26,391 nucleotides of DNA from Bacillota bacterium. GTDB lineage: Bacteria > Bacillota > Clostridia > Clostridiales > Clostridiaceae. Within the stretch, counting starts at the first letter, position 1. Each line of letters opens with the position of its first letter. Below are positions 6,130 through 14,325 of this stretch, in pieces. Below the pieces are notes generated by a model. That model made no database searches, was not told where the DNA came from, and saw only the letters and a program-made list of their open reading frames with translations. The stretch covers positions 1 through 26,391 of the forward strand of contig JAEWQX010000106.1 in assembly GCA_023399035.1 (NCBI GenBank), written 5' to 3'. Both the position numbers and the translations under genes were made by a program.

Positions 6130-7386
6130 ATGAGAACAGAAAAAAATATTAGCGGTGGATATTATATAAAGACCTTCACGTTATTTTTATTTAGCTTGAG
6201 CATTATATGCTTTGGCTTATGTTTTAACTACAAAATAGCATATGCTGGAACTCTTAAAGCTGATGAAAGCAGAGTAGAAAATTCATCGGATAATAATTAT
6301 ACTTTAACATTAATTGAAAGAGGAAATATTAAAGAGAAGATAAGGGGCTCTGATATAGGTCTAAGAACAATAAATGGAATCACTTTTGATGATAATTTAT
6401 TAAGAAATTCAATTAATAAACTCAGATGTCTTGATCAAAATAATGTTATAGAATCAAAAAATGCAAAGCTTGATTATGTTGGAGGTCAGTATGTAATAAG
6501 AAAAGAAATTTATGGAACTGACATTGATAGCAATATTTTATACACTAATATAGTGAATGCTATAAAAAGTGGACAAACTAAGCTTGATTTGAATTCTATA
6601 AACTGCTATAAAGATCCTAAATATTTATCCACTTCACAAGCTGTTATAAATGCGCAGAGTACACTTAATAAGTATGTTTCTTCAAGAATATCATATAATT
6701 ATGGAGCTGATGGAAAAGTACTTGATGGAGATACTATAAAAGACTGGATTTATATCAATGGTGAGTATGAAATAACTATTCTCGAAGGAAAAGTAAGAGA
6801 ATATGTTAATTCTATAGCTGATAATTATAGTTCTGAATTGGGGTACTCAATACCTGTTTCAGGAGGAAAGAGTGGCAATAATCATAGCTGGATTGTTGAC
6901 AGGCAAGCAGAAACAGCAGCATTAATAGAAAATATTAAAAATGGACAGCAAATAAGTAAAAATCCTGCTTTTGTTCAGAATTCATATGGAAGCTATTTCA
7001 GCAGTTTAGGTGATACATTTGTAGAAGTTGACTTAGGAGACCAGTATTTATGGTTCTATAAAAATGGATATGTAGTTGCAGAAGGAAATATAGTAAGCGG
7101 TAATATGAGTGCATCTGGATGTGCTACACCTGCAGGAGTATACTCATTACAAAGACGACAGAAAGATACTGTTTTAGTAGGGCCTGATTACCAGTCACCA
7201 GTTTCATTCTGGATGCCTTTCATAGGAAACAGCATTGGTCTTCATGATGCAAGCTGGAGATGGAATTTTGGTGGAGATATATATAAGACTAATGGATCTC
7301 ATGGATGTGTTAATCTTCCATACTCATTAGCAGAATCAATTTATAATAATATAAGTGTGGGAACACCTGTAATCTGTTATTATTAA
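6130..7386 (+). CDS. Secreted L,D-transpeptidase (YkuD domain) with peptidoglycan-binding domain
   Basis: 418 aa. An N-terminal signal/anchor (hydrophobic about residues 16-34, AYA at 37-39) sends it outside. Residues 60-180 resemble the PG_binding_4 domain that precedes YkuD in many clostridial enzymes. The YkuD catalytic domain occupies about 290-418, with FVEVDLGDQYLWFYKNG, CATPAGVYSL and the active-site motif SHGCVNLP, where C393 is the nucleophile and H391 lies beside it. These enzymes make 3-3 cross-links in peptidoglycan and resist most penicillins. A strong ribosome site (AAAGGGGGATG) is 8 nt before the ATG. The gene is single, closed by a perfect terminator. Confidence 0.93.
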   Translation: MRTEKNISGGYYIKTFTLFLFSLSIICFGLCFNYKIAYAGTLKADESRVENSSDNNYTLTLIERGNIKEKIRGSDIGLRTINGITFDDNLLRNSINKLRCLDQNNVIESKNAKLDYVGGQYVIRKEIYGTDIDSNILYTNIVNAIKSGQTKLDLNSINCYKDPKYLSTSQAVINAQSTLNKYVSSRISYNYGADGKVLDGDTIKDWIYINGEYEITILEGKVREYVNSIADNYSSELGYSIPVSGGKSGNNHSWIVDRQAETAALIENIKNGQQISKNPAFVQNSYGSYFSSLGDTFVEVDLGDQYLWFYKNGYVVAEGNIVSGNMSASGCATPAGVYSLQRRQKDTVLVGPDYQSPVSFWMPFIGNSIGLHDASWRWNFGGDIYKTNGSHGCVNLPYSLAESIYNNISVGTPVICYY

Positions 7387-7399
7387 GGATGATAAAATA

Positions 7400-7440
7400 A
7401 AAAGTACACTTGTGAAATTGTTAAACAAGTGTACTTTTTT
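7400..7440 (+). terminator. Intrinsic terminator after the L,D-transpeptidase gene
   Basis: A perfect 14-bp stem (7400-7413 with 7425-7438) with an 11-nt loop runs into six T. Confidence 0.9.
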
Positions 7441-7511
7441 ATGTTGAAATCTGAAATAAAATATTTTTTACAGCATATTTAAAATGTAAATTAACTGCTG
7501 AAGATGATGTG

Positions 7512-7796
7512 CTAGATTTTCTGTAAAAATCCCCAGATAAATAGAAATAATAGGGCAGCTATGAATGATACAAAAACTAATATACATGTAGATTTTCCAA
7601 TAAATTTGGTAGTTTTCTGTCCATAAGCATAATTCATGGTTGATGAATTTACATTTCCGTCCTTATCAAATAAAACTCTGACTTTTTCATCTCTTGCCAT
7701 ATAGTTATTATCAACAGGAATTATTTCTAGATTATCACAATCCATATGACATTTTTCACAATATGCTCTTATTTTACTTTCAACTTCATTATTCAT
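7512..7796 (-). CDS. Small protein with N-terminal cysteine cluster and C-terminal membrane helix
   Basis: 94 aa from the ATG at 7796, which has AGAGG 12 nt upstream. A TTG four codons further up overlaps that site and is less likely. The N-terminal part has CEKCHMDC (CxxCxxxC), a possible metal or zinc-ribbon knuckle, then a short beta-rich domain including RVLFDKDGNV. The C-terminus is one transmembrane helix (about residues 68-90) ending in two basic/polar residues, so the soluble part is most likely cytoplasmic. I do not recognise the family. An extended -10 lies upstream. The gene is convergent with the L,D-transpeptidase gene and divergent from cstA. Confidence 0.7.
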   Translation of the reverse strand: MNNEVESKIRAYCEKCHMDCDNLEIIPVDNNYMARDEKVRVLFDKDGNVNSSTMNYAYGQKTTKFIGKSTCILVFVSFIAALLFLFIWGFLQKI

Positions 7797-7846
7797 AGAA
7801 TTTATCAACCTCTAATATGGAATTTACTTGTAATAGTATATGAATC

Positions 7847-7875
7847 ATTATACCATTAAAGAAATATTTTTTGGA
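7847..7875 (-). promoter_or_regulatory. Extended -10 promoter for the small membrane protein gene
   Basis: On the - strand TGGTATAAT (extended -10, hexamer at 7852-7847) lies about 50 nt before the ATG at 7796. The -35 (TCCAAA, 17-bp spacing) is weak, which an extended -10 can tolerate. Confidence 0.45.
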
Positions 7876-8015
7876 ATAATAAGAATTTGTATTAATAAAA
7901 TACGCATAATGGTAAGGGCAAATTACATAATATTAGTTTTGATCTGTATATAATTATTAAAGTATTAAAAAAACAAATGTAAACGTAATAAAAATAAAGT
8001 ATATAAAACTAAAAA

Positions 8016-8044
8016 TTGACATATAAGTAATTGAGTGGTAATAT
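8016..8044 (+). promoter_or_regulatory. Strong sigma-A promoter of cstA
   Basis: Perfect TTGACA (8016-8021), 17-bp spacer, TAATAT (8039-8044). The predicted leader is about 85 nt, longer than needed, leaving room for control. Confidence 0.8.
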
Positions 8045-8136
8045 TTAGTTGTCATTATAAGGAAATGTAATTGACGATAGGGACTAGGCATTGTCGGATT
8101 ACATAATATTTATTATACAATTGGGGGATGGAAAAA

Positions 8137-9831
8137 ATGAACGGTTTATTAATGATTGGAGTAGCTATTGTTGTTCTAGGCTCTGCTTATTTAATATATG
8201 GCAGATGGCTGGCTAATACATGGGGCATAGATCCAAAAGCAAAGACACCAGCATATACAAAGGAGGATGGTGAAGACTTTATACCAACACCTAAAGGAGT
8301 AGTATTTTCCCATCAATTCTCATCAATAGCAGGTGCAGGCCCTGTAACTGGACCAATACTTGCATCAGTATTTGGATGGGTACCGGTATTATTATGGGTA
8401 TTAATCGGAGGAGTATTCTTCGGAGCAGTACATGATTTTGGTGCTTTATATGCATCAGTAAAAAATGAAGGTAAATCAATTGGAGCTATTATTGAAAAAT
8501 ATATAGGCAAGAGCGGAAGAAAGTTATTTTTCTTATTTGCATGGATTTTTTCATTACTAGTTATTGCAGCATTTGCTGATATGGTTGCAAATACATTCAA
8601 TGGATTTAATGCTGATGGTTCACAGAATGCACCTAATGCAGCAGCAGCATCAATTTCTATGTTATTTATAGTTGTAGCAATGGTATTTGGATTATTTATT
8701 AAATATAAGAAACCTAGTCAGGGACTTCAGTTTGGAATTGGAGTTGTACTTTTAATTGCAATGCTTGCAGCTGGAATTGCATGTCCTATATTCTTAGGAA
8801 AGAGTTCATGGCTTGCAGTAATCTTTGTATATCTTTTCTTGGCAGCAATAATGCCAATGTGGCTTTTAATGCAGCCAAGAGATTATCTAAGCACATTCTT
8901 ATTAATAGGTATGATTGTTGGAGCAGTACTTGGAATAGTAGTTGCAAATCCTGCAATGAGTCTTCCAGCTTTCTCAGGATTTGAAGTTAATGGAAGTATG
9001 ATGTTCCCTACATTATTTGTAACAATAGCATGCGGTGCTGTTTCAGGATTCCACAGCCTTGTATCATCAGAAACTTCATCTAAGCAGGTTAAAAATGAAC
9101 AGGATATGCTTCCAATAGGATTTGGAGCTATGCTTATTGAATCATTGCTTGGAGTTATAGCATTAGTTGTTGTTGGATATGCAGCAAAAGGTGGGGCTAT
9201 GCCAAAGGGAACTCCATTTGCAATATTTGCTGGAAATGTAGCAGGTTTCTTATCATTGCTTGGAATACCAGAATATGTAGCAACATGTATTATGACAATG
9301 TGTGTTTCAGCACTAGCATTGACATCACTAGATTCAGTTGCAAGAATAGGACGTATGTCATTCCAGGAATTCTTCATGACAGATACATTAGACAGTAATA
9401 AAGAAATGTCTGGATTCACAAAGCTTATGACTAATAAGTATTTTGCAACTATACTTACACTTTCGGTAGGAGCACTTTTATCCCTAGGAGGATACAACAA
9501 TGTATGGCCATTATTCGGTGCGGCAAATCAGTTGCTTTCAGCATTAGTACTTATTGCACTTGCAGTATTCTTAAAGACTACAAACAGAAAGGGATTCATG
9601 CTTTGGGGACCAATGGTAATGATGCTATGTGTAACATTTACAGCATTAGCTCAGGCATTAATCAAGATATTTAAGAAATTATTTGTAAGCGGAGATTTTG
9701 TATTCCTTACAGATGGATTGCAGCTATTATTTGCAATATTATTAATAGGACTTGGATTTATGGTTGCAGTTTCATGTTTCAAAAAATTATTTGGTAAAAA
9801 TGATGATAATGTAATGAAAGCAAATGCTTAG
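8137..9831 (+). CDS. cstA: CstA-family transporter (carbon starvation protein A)
   Basis: 564 aa. The ATG at 8137 is preferred because GGGGGATGG sits 6 nt before it; the ATG at 8128 lies inside that site. The protein is hydrophobic throughout with about 15 membrane segments. Family landmarks are YGRW near the N-terminus, FIPTPKGVVFSHQFSSIAGAGPVTGP (in two pieces: FIPTPKGVVFSHQ, FSSIAGAGPVTGP), FGAVHDFGALYASVKNEGKSIG, GFHSLVSSETSSKQ, and FGAANQLLSAL. CstA/BtsT members carry pyruvate or peptides across the cytoplasmic membrane, driven by ion gradients. This one is of the shorter (about 560-600 aa) type, against 701 aa in E. coli CstA. A strong promoter, long leader and terminator mark it as a single transcription unit. 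A cre-like site upstream would fit catabolite control, but that site is weak. The substrate here is inferred. Confidence 0.93.
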   Translation: MNGLLMIGVAIVVLGSAYLIYGRWLANTWGIDPKAKTPAYTKEDGEDFIPTPKGVVFSHQFSSIAGAGPVTGPILASVFGWVPVLLWVLIGGVFFGAVHDFGALYASVKNEGKSIGAIIEKYIGKSGRKLFFLFAWIFSLLVIAAFADMVANTFNGFNADGSQNAPNAAAASISMLFIVVAMVFGLFIKYKKPSQGLQFGIGVVLLIAMLAAGIACPIFLGKSSWLAVIFVYLFLAAIMPMWLLMQPRDYLSTFLLIGMIVGAVLGIVVANPAMSLPAFSGFEVNGSMMFPTLFVTIACGAVSGFHSLVSSETSSKQVKNEQDMLPIGFGAMLIESLLGVIALVVVGYAAKGGAMPKGTPFAIFAGNVAGFLSLLGIPEYVATCIMTMCVSALALTSLDSVARIGRMSFQEFFMTDTLDSNKEMSGFTKLMTNKYFATILTLSVGALLSLGGYNNVWPLFGAANQLLSALVLIALAVFLKTTNRKGFMLWGPMVMMLCVTFTALAQALIKIFKKLFVSGDFVFLTDGLQLLFAILLIGLGFMVAVSCFKKLFGKNDDNVMKANA

Positions 9832-9856
9832 TCATAAGATAAAAATTAAAATATAG

Positions 9857-9901
9857 AAATACAAAGCCTAGGAAAGTTATGTTCCCGGGCTTTGTATTTT
9901 T
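9857..9901 (+). terminator. Intrinsic terminator after cstA
   Basis: A 12-bp perfect stem (9857-9868 with 9888-9899) plus inner GG/CC pairing, followed by T to 9901. Confidence 0.9.
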
Positions 9902-9922
9902 ACATGTGAAGATAGTGTAATC

Positions 9923-10066
9923 ATGTATAAAGATGAAAATGCTGAAAATCAGTATATTGTTCAGTTTAATGATTCTTATCCTGATAAAACTTTCGAAGTA
10001 CATTTTGACAGTATTATTTTAAATAGTGATAAATTTGGAATAGGAAGCGAAATAGCTGTAAGATAG
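9923..10066 (+). CDS. Small orphan ORF (47 aa), possibly a gene remnant
   Basis: 47 codons sit between the cstA terminator and a second terminator. The composition is protein-like: alternating hydrophobic residues (QYIVQFNDSYP, TFEVHFDSIILN, GSEIAVR) suggest a small beta structure. It has no good ribosome site and no promoter that I can see. The frame stays open for some codons upstream, through the cstA terminator. It may be the tail of a lost gene or a short protein made by read-through. I do not recognise a family. Confidence 0.35.
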   Translation: MYKDENAENQYIVQFNDSYPDKTFEVHFDSIILNSDKFGIGSEIAVR

Positions 10067-10083
10067 AATAAAGAAAAATAATG

Positions 10084-10123
10084 AAGACAAACCATATATC
10101 AAATTACTCATATGGCTTGTCTT
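10084..10123 (-). terminator. Bidirectional terminator between convergent genes
   Basis: A 13-bp stem with one mismatch (10084-10097 with 10110-10123) is T-rich on the right for the + strand. On the left an A-run gives the T-run on the - strand. It serves the hemerythrin gene and the small + ORF. Confidence 0.75.
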
Positions 10124-10178
10124 TGTTTTACATAGAAATAATATTTTTTTATTTATCTTTTTATATAAGAATACACTT

Positions 10179-10574
10179 TTATTCATGCATTCCAATAAGC
10201 TTATCGTTATGTAATATATGACCAGTAAGCCATTGGTTTAAGAATTCGAGTATTTTTAATATATATTCATCAGGGTCTTTATCTATAACTCTGTAATCAA
10301 CTTCTTCAAGCTTTTTTAAAAAAGCATCATGCTCTATTTTTTGTGTGAAACGTCTTTTATAGTTGATACTATCCATGTATTCTTCCTCTGATTTAAAATG
10401 AAAAACAGTATAATCTTTCAATTCATCAATCAAGTCTATAACTTTATCAAATTTATCTATTGTAAAATCATTTTTTAATAGATTATAAGCTTCATCAGCT
10501 ATTTCAAATAATCTTGAATGTTGTTCATCAATAAAATCAATTCCTGTTTTAAATTCATCTTTCATTTCGTACAT
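10179..10574 (-). CDS. Bacteriohemerythrin-like protein with one ligand substituted
   Basis: 131 aa from the ATG at 10574, which has GGAGGT 6-7 nt upstream; the frame runs 15 codons further but without a ribosome site. The four-helix hemerythrin pattern is clear: D16-E-Q-H19, H59-FKSE63 with EEYM, EH82DAF, and WLTGH119ILHND124. These are six of the seven di-iron ligands. The seventh, normally a histidine four residues before H82, is Q78. Bacteriohemerythrins bind O2 or sense oxygen/iron in anaerobes, in the cytoplasm, often linked to chemotaxis. The loss of one ligand could change O2 binding. A TATAAT (- strand, near 10618-10613) is likely its -10. Confidence 0.88.
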   Translation of the reverse strand: MYEMKDEFKTGIDFIDEQHSRLFEIADEAYNLLKNDFTIDKFDKVIDLIDELKDYTVFHFKSEEEYMDSINYKRRFTQKIEHDAFLKKLEEVDYRVIDKDPDEYILKILEFLNQWLTGHILHNDKLIGMHE

Positions 10575-10726
10575 AATATTACCTCCAATAAAATAATTAC
10601 TAATAGAACTATTATACACTAGTCATTGAAATTTGTTTATAATACTTTTAAACTTAAAGTGGAATAATAAAAATAAACTATATATAATATAAATTTTTAT
10701 AATAATTATGTAAAGGAAGATATGTT

Positions 10727-12502
10727 ATGGATTTAAATTGGAGTTTAAAAGAAATATATAATTCATTTGAAAGTGATGAATTTAAAACAGATTTAGAGAC
10801 TATTGATATTGTTATTAAAGATATCAATATGTGGGTGGATTTTTTAATTGAGGATAAGGAACATGAAGTTGAGAATCTTGAAAATTATATAAAGAAGTTT
10901 ACTTTATTCAATGATTTGAGAGATAAATTATCTATGTATATAAATCTTAAGCTTAGTGTAAACACTCAAGACAAGCTAGGATTAAAATATAGTGATATCC
11001 TTGAAAATAAATTAACTAAAATAGTTGAGAGCAGTACAAAAATAGAAAGATATATAAGCAGTATAGAAGATATTGATCAATGTATAAATAAATCTGTATA
11101 TTTAAAAAATCACGCATATATATTGAAGGAAATTGTTAAAAAGAGCACATATCTGTTAAGTGAAAAAGAAGAAAATATAATTGCAAGTATGAAGAACAGT
11201 GGCTCAAACGCATGGATTAAATTAAAGGATAATTTGATTTCAACACTTATGGTTGATGTTGTAAAGGATGGAGAAAATATAAAGCTTCCATTAACTGTTG
11301 TATTAAACATGGCATATGACAAAGACGAAAAAGTAAGGAAGCAGGCTTATGAAGATGAAATAAATTCATATAAGAAAGTAGAGGAAGGTGTTGCAGCTGC
11401 CTTAAATGGGATAAAGGGAGAAGTGATAACAGTATGCGATTTCAGAGGGTTTAAGTCGCCACTTGATGAAAGTCTTTTAAAATCAAGAATGGATAAGAAA
11501 ACTCTTGATGTAATGTTTCAGGCTATGAAAGAAAGTTTTCCTGTATTTAGAAAATATCTTAAGAGAAAGGGAGAAATGCTTGGACATAATAATGGACTTC
11601 CTTTTTATGATCTTTATGCGCCAGTTTCAGAGTGCAGCATGAAATTTACTTATGAAGAAGCAGTAGATTTTGTTGAAAAGAATTTTAGGACTTTCAGTGA
11701 TAAGCTTGGAGATTATGTTTTAAAAGCTGTAAATAATAACTGGATAGATGTTATGCCTAAAGAAGGGAAGGTTGGCGGAGCATTTTGTGAAAATCTTCAT
11801 TTTATTGGTCAAAGCAGATTTTTATTGAATTTTGGTGGAAGTTTCAGTGATGTTGTTACATTAGCACATGAACTTGGACATGGATTTCATGGAGAATGCT
11901 TAAATAATGAAAGTACATTAAACTCATACTATCCAATGCCTATTGCAGAAACAGCTTCAACATTCTGTGAAACAATTATAAAAAGAGCAGCACTTGAAAA
12001 GGCAGATAAAGATGAAGCACTTGCTATACTTGAAGCAGAAATCAGTGACTGTACGCAGGTAATTGTCGATATTTATTCAAGATTTATATTTGAGAATAAC
12101 TTATTTGAAAAACGAAAAGAAAGTGCACTTACAGTAGATGAAATTAAAGAGCTTATGATAAATGCTCAAAAGGAATCCTATGGTGATGGTCTGGATCAAA
12201 ATTATCTTCATCCATATATGTGGACATGGAAACCTCACTACTATGATCCAGAATATAATTATTATAATTTTCCTTATGCATTTGGACTTTTATTTGCAAG
12301 AGGATTATATAAAAAATATATGGACTGCAGAGATGGATTTGCAGAAGAATATGAAAAGCTGCTAAGCATTACTGGAAAGAACGACCTTGAAGATATAACA
12401 AAGGTAATAGGGATAGATATAACTAAAAAGGATTTCTGGGAATCATCTTTAAAATCAATTGAAGAAGATATTGAATTATTTTTGAAATTAAGTGATGAGT
12501 AA
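10727..12502 (+). CDS. pepF: Oligoendopeptidase F (M3B family zinc peptidase)
   Basis: 591 aa, the usual length of PepF (about 600). The zinc site is complete: H381-E-L-G-H385 with catalytic E382, and the third ligand E408 in PIAETASTFCE. Other family blocks are the N-terminal helical lobe (residues 1-190), SLLKSRMDKKTLD, KVGGAFC, and the C-terminal HPYMWTWKPHYYDPEYNYYNFPYAFGLLFARGLY segment (as HPYMWTWKPHYY and YYNFPYAFGLLFA), whose tyrosines and histidine contact substrate. It cleaves short peptides (about 7-17 residues) in the cytoplasm for peptide recycling. The ribosome site AAAGGAAG is well placed. The next gene starts 22 nt after the stop with no terminator between, so the two are probably co-transcribed. 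Confidence 0.95.
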   Translation: MDLNWSLKEIYNSFESDEFKTDLETIDIVIKDINMWVDFLIEDKEHEVENLENYIKKFTLFNDLRDKLSMYINLKLSVNTQDKLGLKYSDILENKLTKIVESSTKIERYISSIEDIDQCINKSVYLKNHAYILKEIVKKSTYLLSEKEENIIASMKNSGSNAWIKLKDNLISTLMVDVVKDGENIKLPLTVVLNMAYDKDEKVRKQAYEDEINSYKKVEEGVAAALNGIKGEVITVCDFRGFKSPLDESLLKSRMDKKTLDVMFQAMKESFPVFRKYLKRKGEMLGHNNGLPFYDLYAPVSECSMKFTYEEAVDFVEKNFRTFSDKLGDYVLKAVNNNWIDVMPKEGKVGGAFCENLHFIGQSRFLLNFGGSFSDVVTLAHELGHGFHGECLNNESTLNSYYPMPIAETASTFCETIIKRAALEKADKDEALAILEAEISDCTQVIVDIYSRFIFENNLFEKRKESALTVDEIKELMINAQKESYGDGLDQNYLHPYMWTWKPHYYDPEYNYYNFPYAFGLLFARGLYKKYMDCRDGFAEEYEKLLSITGKNDLEDITKVIGIDITKKDFWESSLKSIEEDIELFLKLSDE

Positions 12503-12524
12503 TACCTGGAAGAAAGAATGATAT

Positions 12525-13067
12525 ATGATGATAATAGAATCAATGGATATTAATATTTTAAATTACATTCAGGATAATATTAGAAATCCAATACTTGATA
12601 GGATTATGCCTTTTATAACGTCTCTTGGGAATATGTCTTTTATATGGATTATATCTGGAGTTGTATTGATATGTGTCAAGAAGTACAGGAAATATGAATA
12701 TATGTTGTTTTTGTCACTTATTCTATGTGCTTTAATCGGCAACATTACATTAAAACCTATGATTGCACGTATCAGACCATTTGATACATATCCATTGATT
12801 GATGGACTGCTTATAAAAGCACCTACTGATTATTCATTTCCATCAGGACACACAATGTGTTCCTTTGCACCTTCAGTAGTATTATTTTATTTTAATAAGA
12901 AGATAGGTATGGGAGCTTTTCTGCTAAGTGTTTTAATTGCTTTTTCACGATTATACCTATATGTTCATTATCCATCAGATGTTTTTGCAGGAATGGTTAT
13001 AGGTATAGCTAATGGGATTGCCTCAATAAATATAATAAAAAGCTTTACCAAAAAATGTAAAATATGA
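12525..13067 (+). CDS. PAP2-family membrane phosphatase
   Basis: 180 aa, with five to six membrane helices. All three PAP2 phosphatase motifs are present: KPMIARIRPF (K-x6-RP), P106-S-G-H109, and SRLYLYVHYPSD (SR-x5-H-x3-D). Enzymes of this type remove phosphate from lipid pyrophosphates, such as undecaprenyl pyrophosphate (BcrC-like) or phosphatidylglycerol phosphate, at the outer face of the membrane. The particular substrate cannot be settled from the sequence. The start has GGAAG 8-12 nt upstream; a second ATG follows directly. It is likely co-transcribed with pepF. Confidence 0.92.
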   Translation: MMIIESMDINILNYIQDNIRNPILDRIMPFITSLGNMSFIWIISGVVLICVKKYRKYEYMLFLSLILCALIGNITLKPMIARIRPFDTYPLIDGLLIKAPTDYSFPSGHTMCSFAPSVVLFYFNKKIGMGAFLLSVLIAFSRLYLYVHYPSDVFAGMVIGIANGIASINIIKSFTKKCKI

Positions 13068-13142
13068 TATTATATTATAGTATGAGTTATAAAGTTTAAA
13101 TTTATATAGGGTAAAATGAGAATGTTTGAGGAGAGGGATAAT

Positions 13143-13580
13143 ATGGTCAGATTAAAGTATCCAGCAATTTATACTGATAATCTTGGGTGTGATAAATGCG
13201 TCGTTTATTTTAATGATAAAAACCTTGTTTTGAAAGTTAGAGGATTCAGTTTTTTCAGTGAAGAGTATGATTTTGATTTTTATTGTGATGATATCAGTGA
13301 GGTTAAGAAGTATTTTTATTTAAAAGATAACGAGCTTATAAATTATTGTTTAGATATAAGAGTAAAGATACCTATAATATACAACGGTAAAGAACATATA
13401 GAAAAGGCAATTTTAAGAATTGAGAGACAGAAGAATTCTTATACTAATAAACTGATAATAGATAAGAAAGAAGATCAATATACTGCAACAGGATTTGATT
13501 TTAAGAATCTTATGTATAATTTTAAAAAAAGCCTTCCAAGTGGATATGACTTAAATACCAGATATATTTTAAGTTCATAA
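13143..13580 (+). CDS. Unknown cytoplasmic protein (145 aa)
   Basis: The start at 13143 (MVRLKYPAIY) is chosen for the GAGGAGAGGG ribosome site 5 nt upstream; the frame extends nine codons further to 13116 without one. The N-terminal two thirds look beta-rich (CVVYFNDKNLVLKVRGF, DFDFYCDDI), with one charged central segment (EHIEKAILRIERQKN). There is no signal peptide, membrane segment or recognisable motif. No family is recognised. It lies 75 nt after the PAP2 gene on the same strand without an obvious terminator between, so it may share that transcript. Confidence 0.75.
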   Translation: MVRLKYPAIYTDNLGCDKCVVYFNDKNLVLKVRGFSFFSEEYDFDFYCDDISEVKKYFYLKDNELINYCLDIRVKIPIIYNGKEHIEKAILRIERQKNSYTNKLIIDKKEDQYTATGFDFKNLMYNFKKSLPSGYDLNTRYILSS

Positions 13581-13632
13581 TGGTAACAAATAATTAATAT
13601 TTATTACTAGAAAATATTATAGAAATAAATCT

Positions 13633-13654
13633 AAAAATATTATATAATATTTTT
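13633..13654. repeat. Perfect 22-bp AT palindrome
   Basis: Five A, TATTATATAATA, five T, perfectly dyad-symmetric, 26 nt before the next start codon. A TATAAT (13643-13648) lies within it, so it may simply be the -10 region, possibly with an overlapping dimeric operator. Confidence 0.4.
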
Positions 13655-13680
13655 GAATATTAGCATTAGGAGGGAGATTA

Positions 13681-14145
13681 ATGTCATATAATATAATAGA
13701 TATTATAGAGAAGACTATAAAAATTGAAGAAAAAAGGATATTAATGATAAACAAACTTATTGATGAAAATAAAAATCTCCCGACTATAAACTTATTAGGT
13801 AAGGTTTTTGAGAAAGAAAGCCAGAAGATGATTAATTATTATATAGATATAAAAGAAGAGATTAGTCATTCAGAGCTTGAGGAGATAGATTTTCGGACAT
13901 ATGATAAGATATCCTTTTTAATAAATGAATTTTGCAATAAAATGTATATGACTGCAGTAGATACACCTAAGGAATATGTTCATCAGGCATTTAGTATAGC
14001 AAGTGATGAGCTTGCTCTGTTTATTGATATTCAGGGAAGGCTTGTTAATAATTCTAATAATACATGTGGAATAACATATGATATTCTATCTAAGATAATA
14101 TTAAGATTAGAACATCAGGTAGAAATGATTAAAAAAGTGTTATAA
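13681..14145 (+). CDS. Unknown helical protein (154 aa)
   Basis: An excellent ribosome site (AGGAGGGAG) is 6 nt before the ATG. The sequence is nearly all amphipathic helix with no membrane segment, reminiscent of four-helix bundle proteins. Examples are the N-terminal IIEKTIKIEEKRILMINKLI, then LGKVFEKESQKMINYYIDI, and the C-terminal ILSKIILRLEHQVEMIKKVL. No conserved metal-ligand pattern such as ExxH is seen. The family is not recognised. It is followed by a hairpin with a T-run, so it probably ends its own transcript. Confidence 0.75.
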   Translation: MSYNIIDIIEKTIKIEEKRILMINKLIDENKNLPTINLLGKVFEKESQKMINYYIDIKEEISHSELEEIDFRTYDKISFLINEFCNKMYMTAVDTPKEYVHQAFSIASDELALFIDIQGRLVNNSNNTCGITYDILSKIILRLEHQVEMIKKVL

Positions 14146-14191
14146 AAATATGTTGAAAAATTAAAATATTAAATTAAAAATGAAAAAAGTA

Positions 14192-14220
14192 TTGTAAAAT
14201 CGTATTAATGACTTTAAAAT
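14192..14220 (+). promoter_or_regulatory. Possible promoter of the Lrp/AsnC gene
   Basis: TTGTAA (14192-14197), 17-bp spacer, TAAAAT (14215-14220). It lies upstream of the 14241-14285 hairpin, so a transcript from here must read through it to reach the regulator gene. Confidence 0.45.
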
Positions 14221-14240
14221 ATAAATAGAATTAATAACGC

Positions 14241-14285
14241 AAAGGAGCGTATCAATAATTTAGTATTATTTGATATGCTCTTTTT
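14241..14285 (+). terminator. Hairpin terminator or attenuator before the Lrp/AsnC gene
   Basis: A 15-bp stem with two G-U pairs (14241-14255 with 14270-14284) ends in five T (14281-14285). It can terminate the upstream gene. If the promoter at 14192 is real, it also lies in the leader of the regulator gene, like an attenuator. Confidence 0.75.
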
Positions 14286-14325
14286 GATTAATATGAATAT
14301 ATTTTTAAGAAATAGAGGGGATAGT

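Larger units (their letters stand above)
7797..8136 (+). other. Divergent intergenic region in front of cstA
   Basis: No coding potential is seen. It contains the promoters of the flanking genes, a possible degenerate catabolite-responsive (cre-like) site TGTAAACGTAATAA at 7978-7991, and the 13-bp direct repeat ATTACATAATATT (7922-7934 and 8098-8110). A small hairpin in the cstA leader pairs GACGAT with ATTGTC. Confidence 0.6.

Noticed and set aside
8883..9500. Long antisense open frame (about 205 codons) opposite cstA
   Set aside because: No ribosome site, codon usage foreign to the window, and it mirrors a highly conserved + strand gene; a shadow frame.
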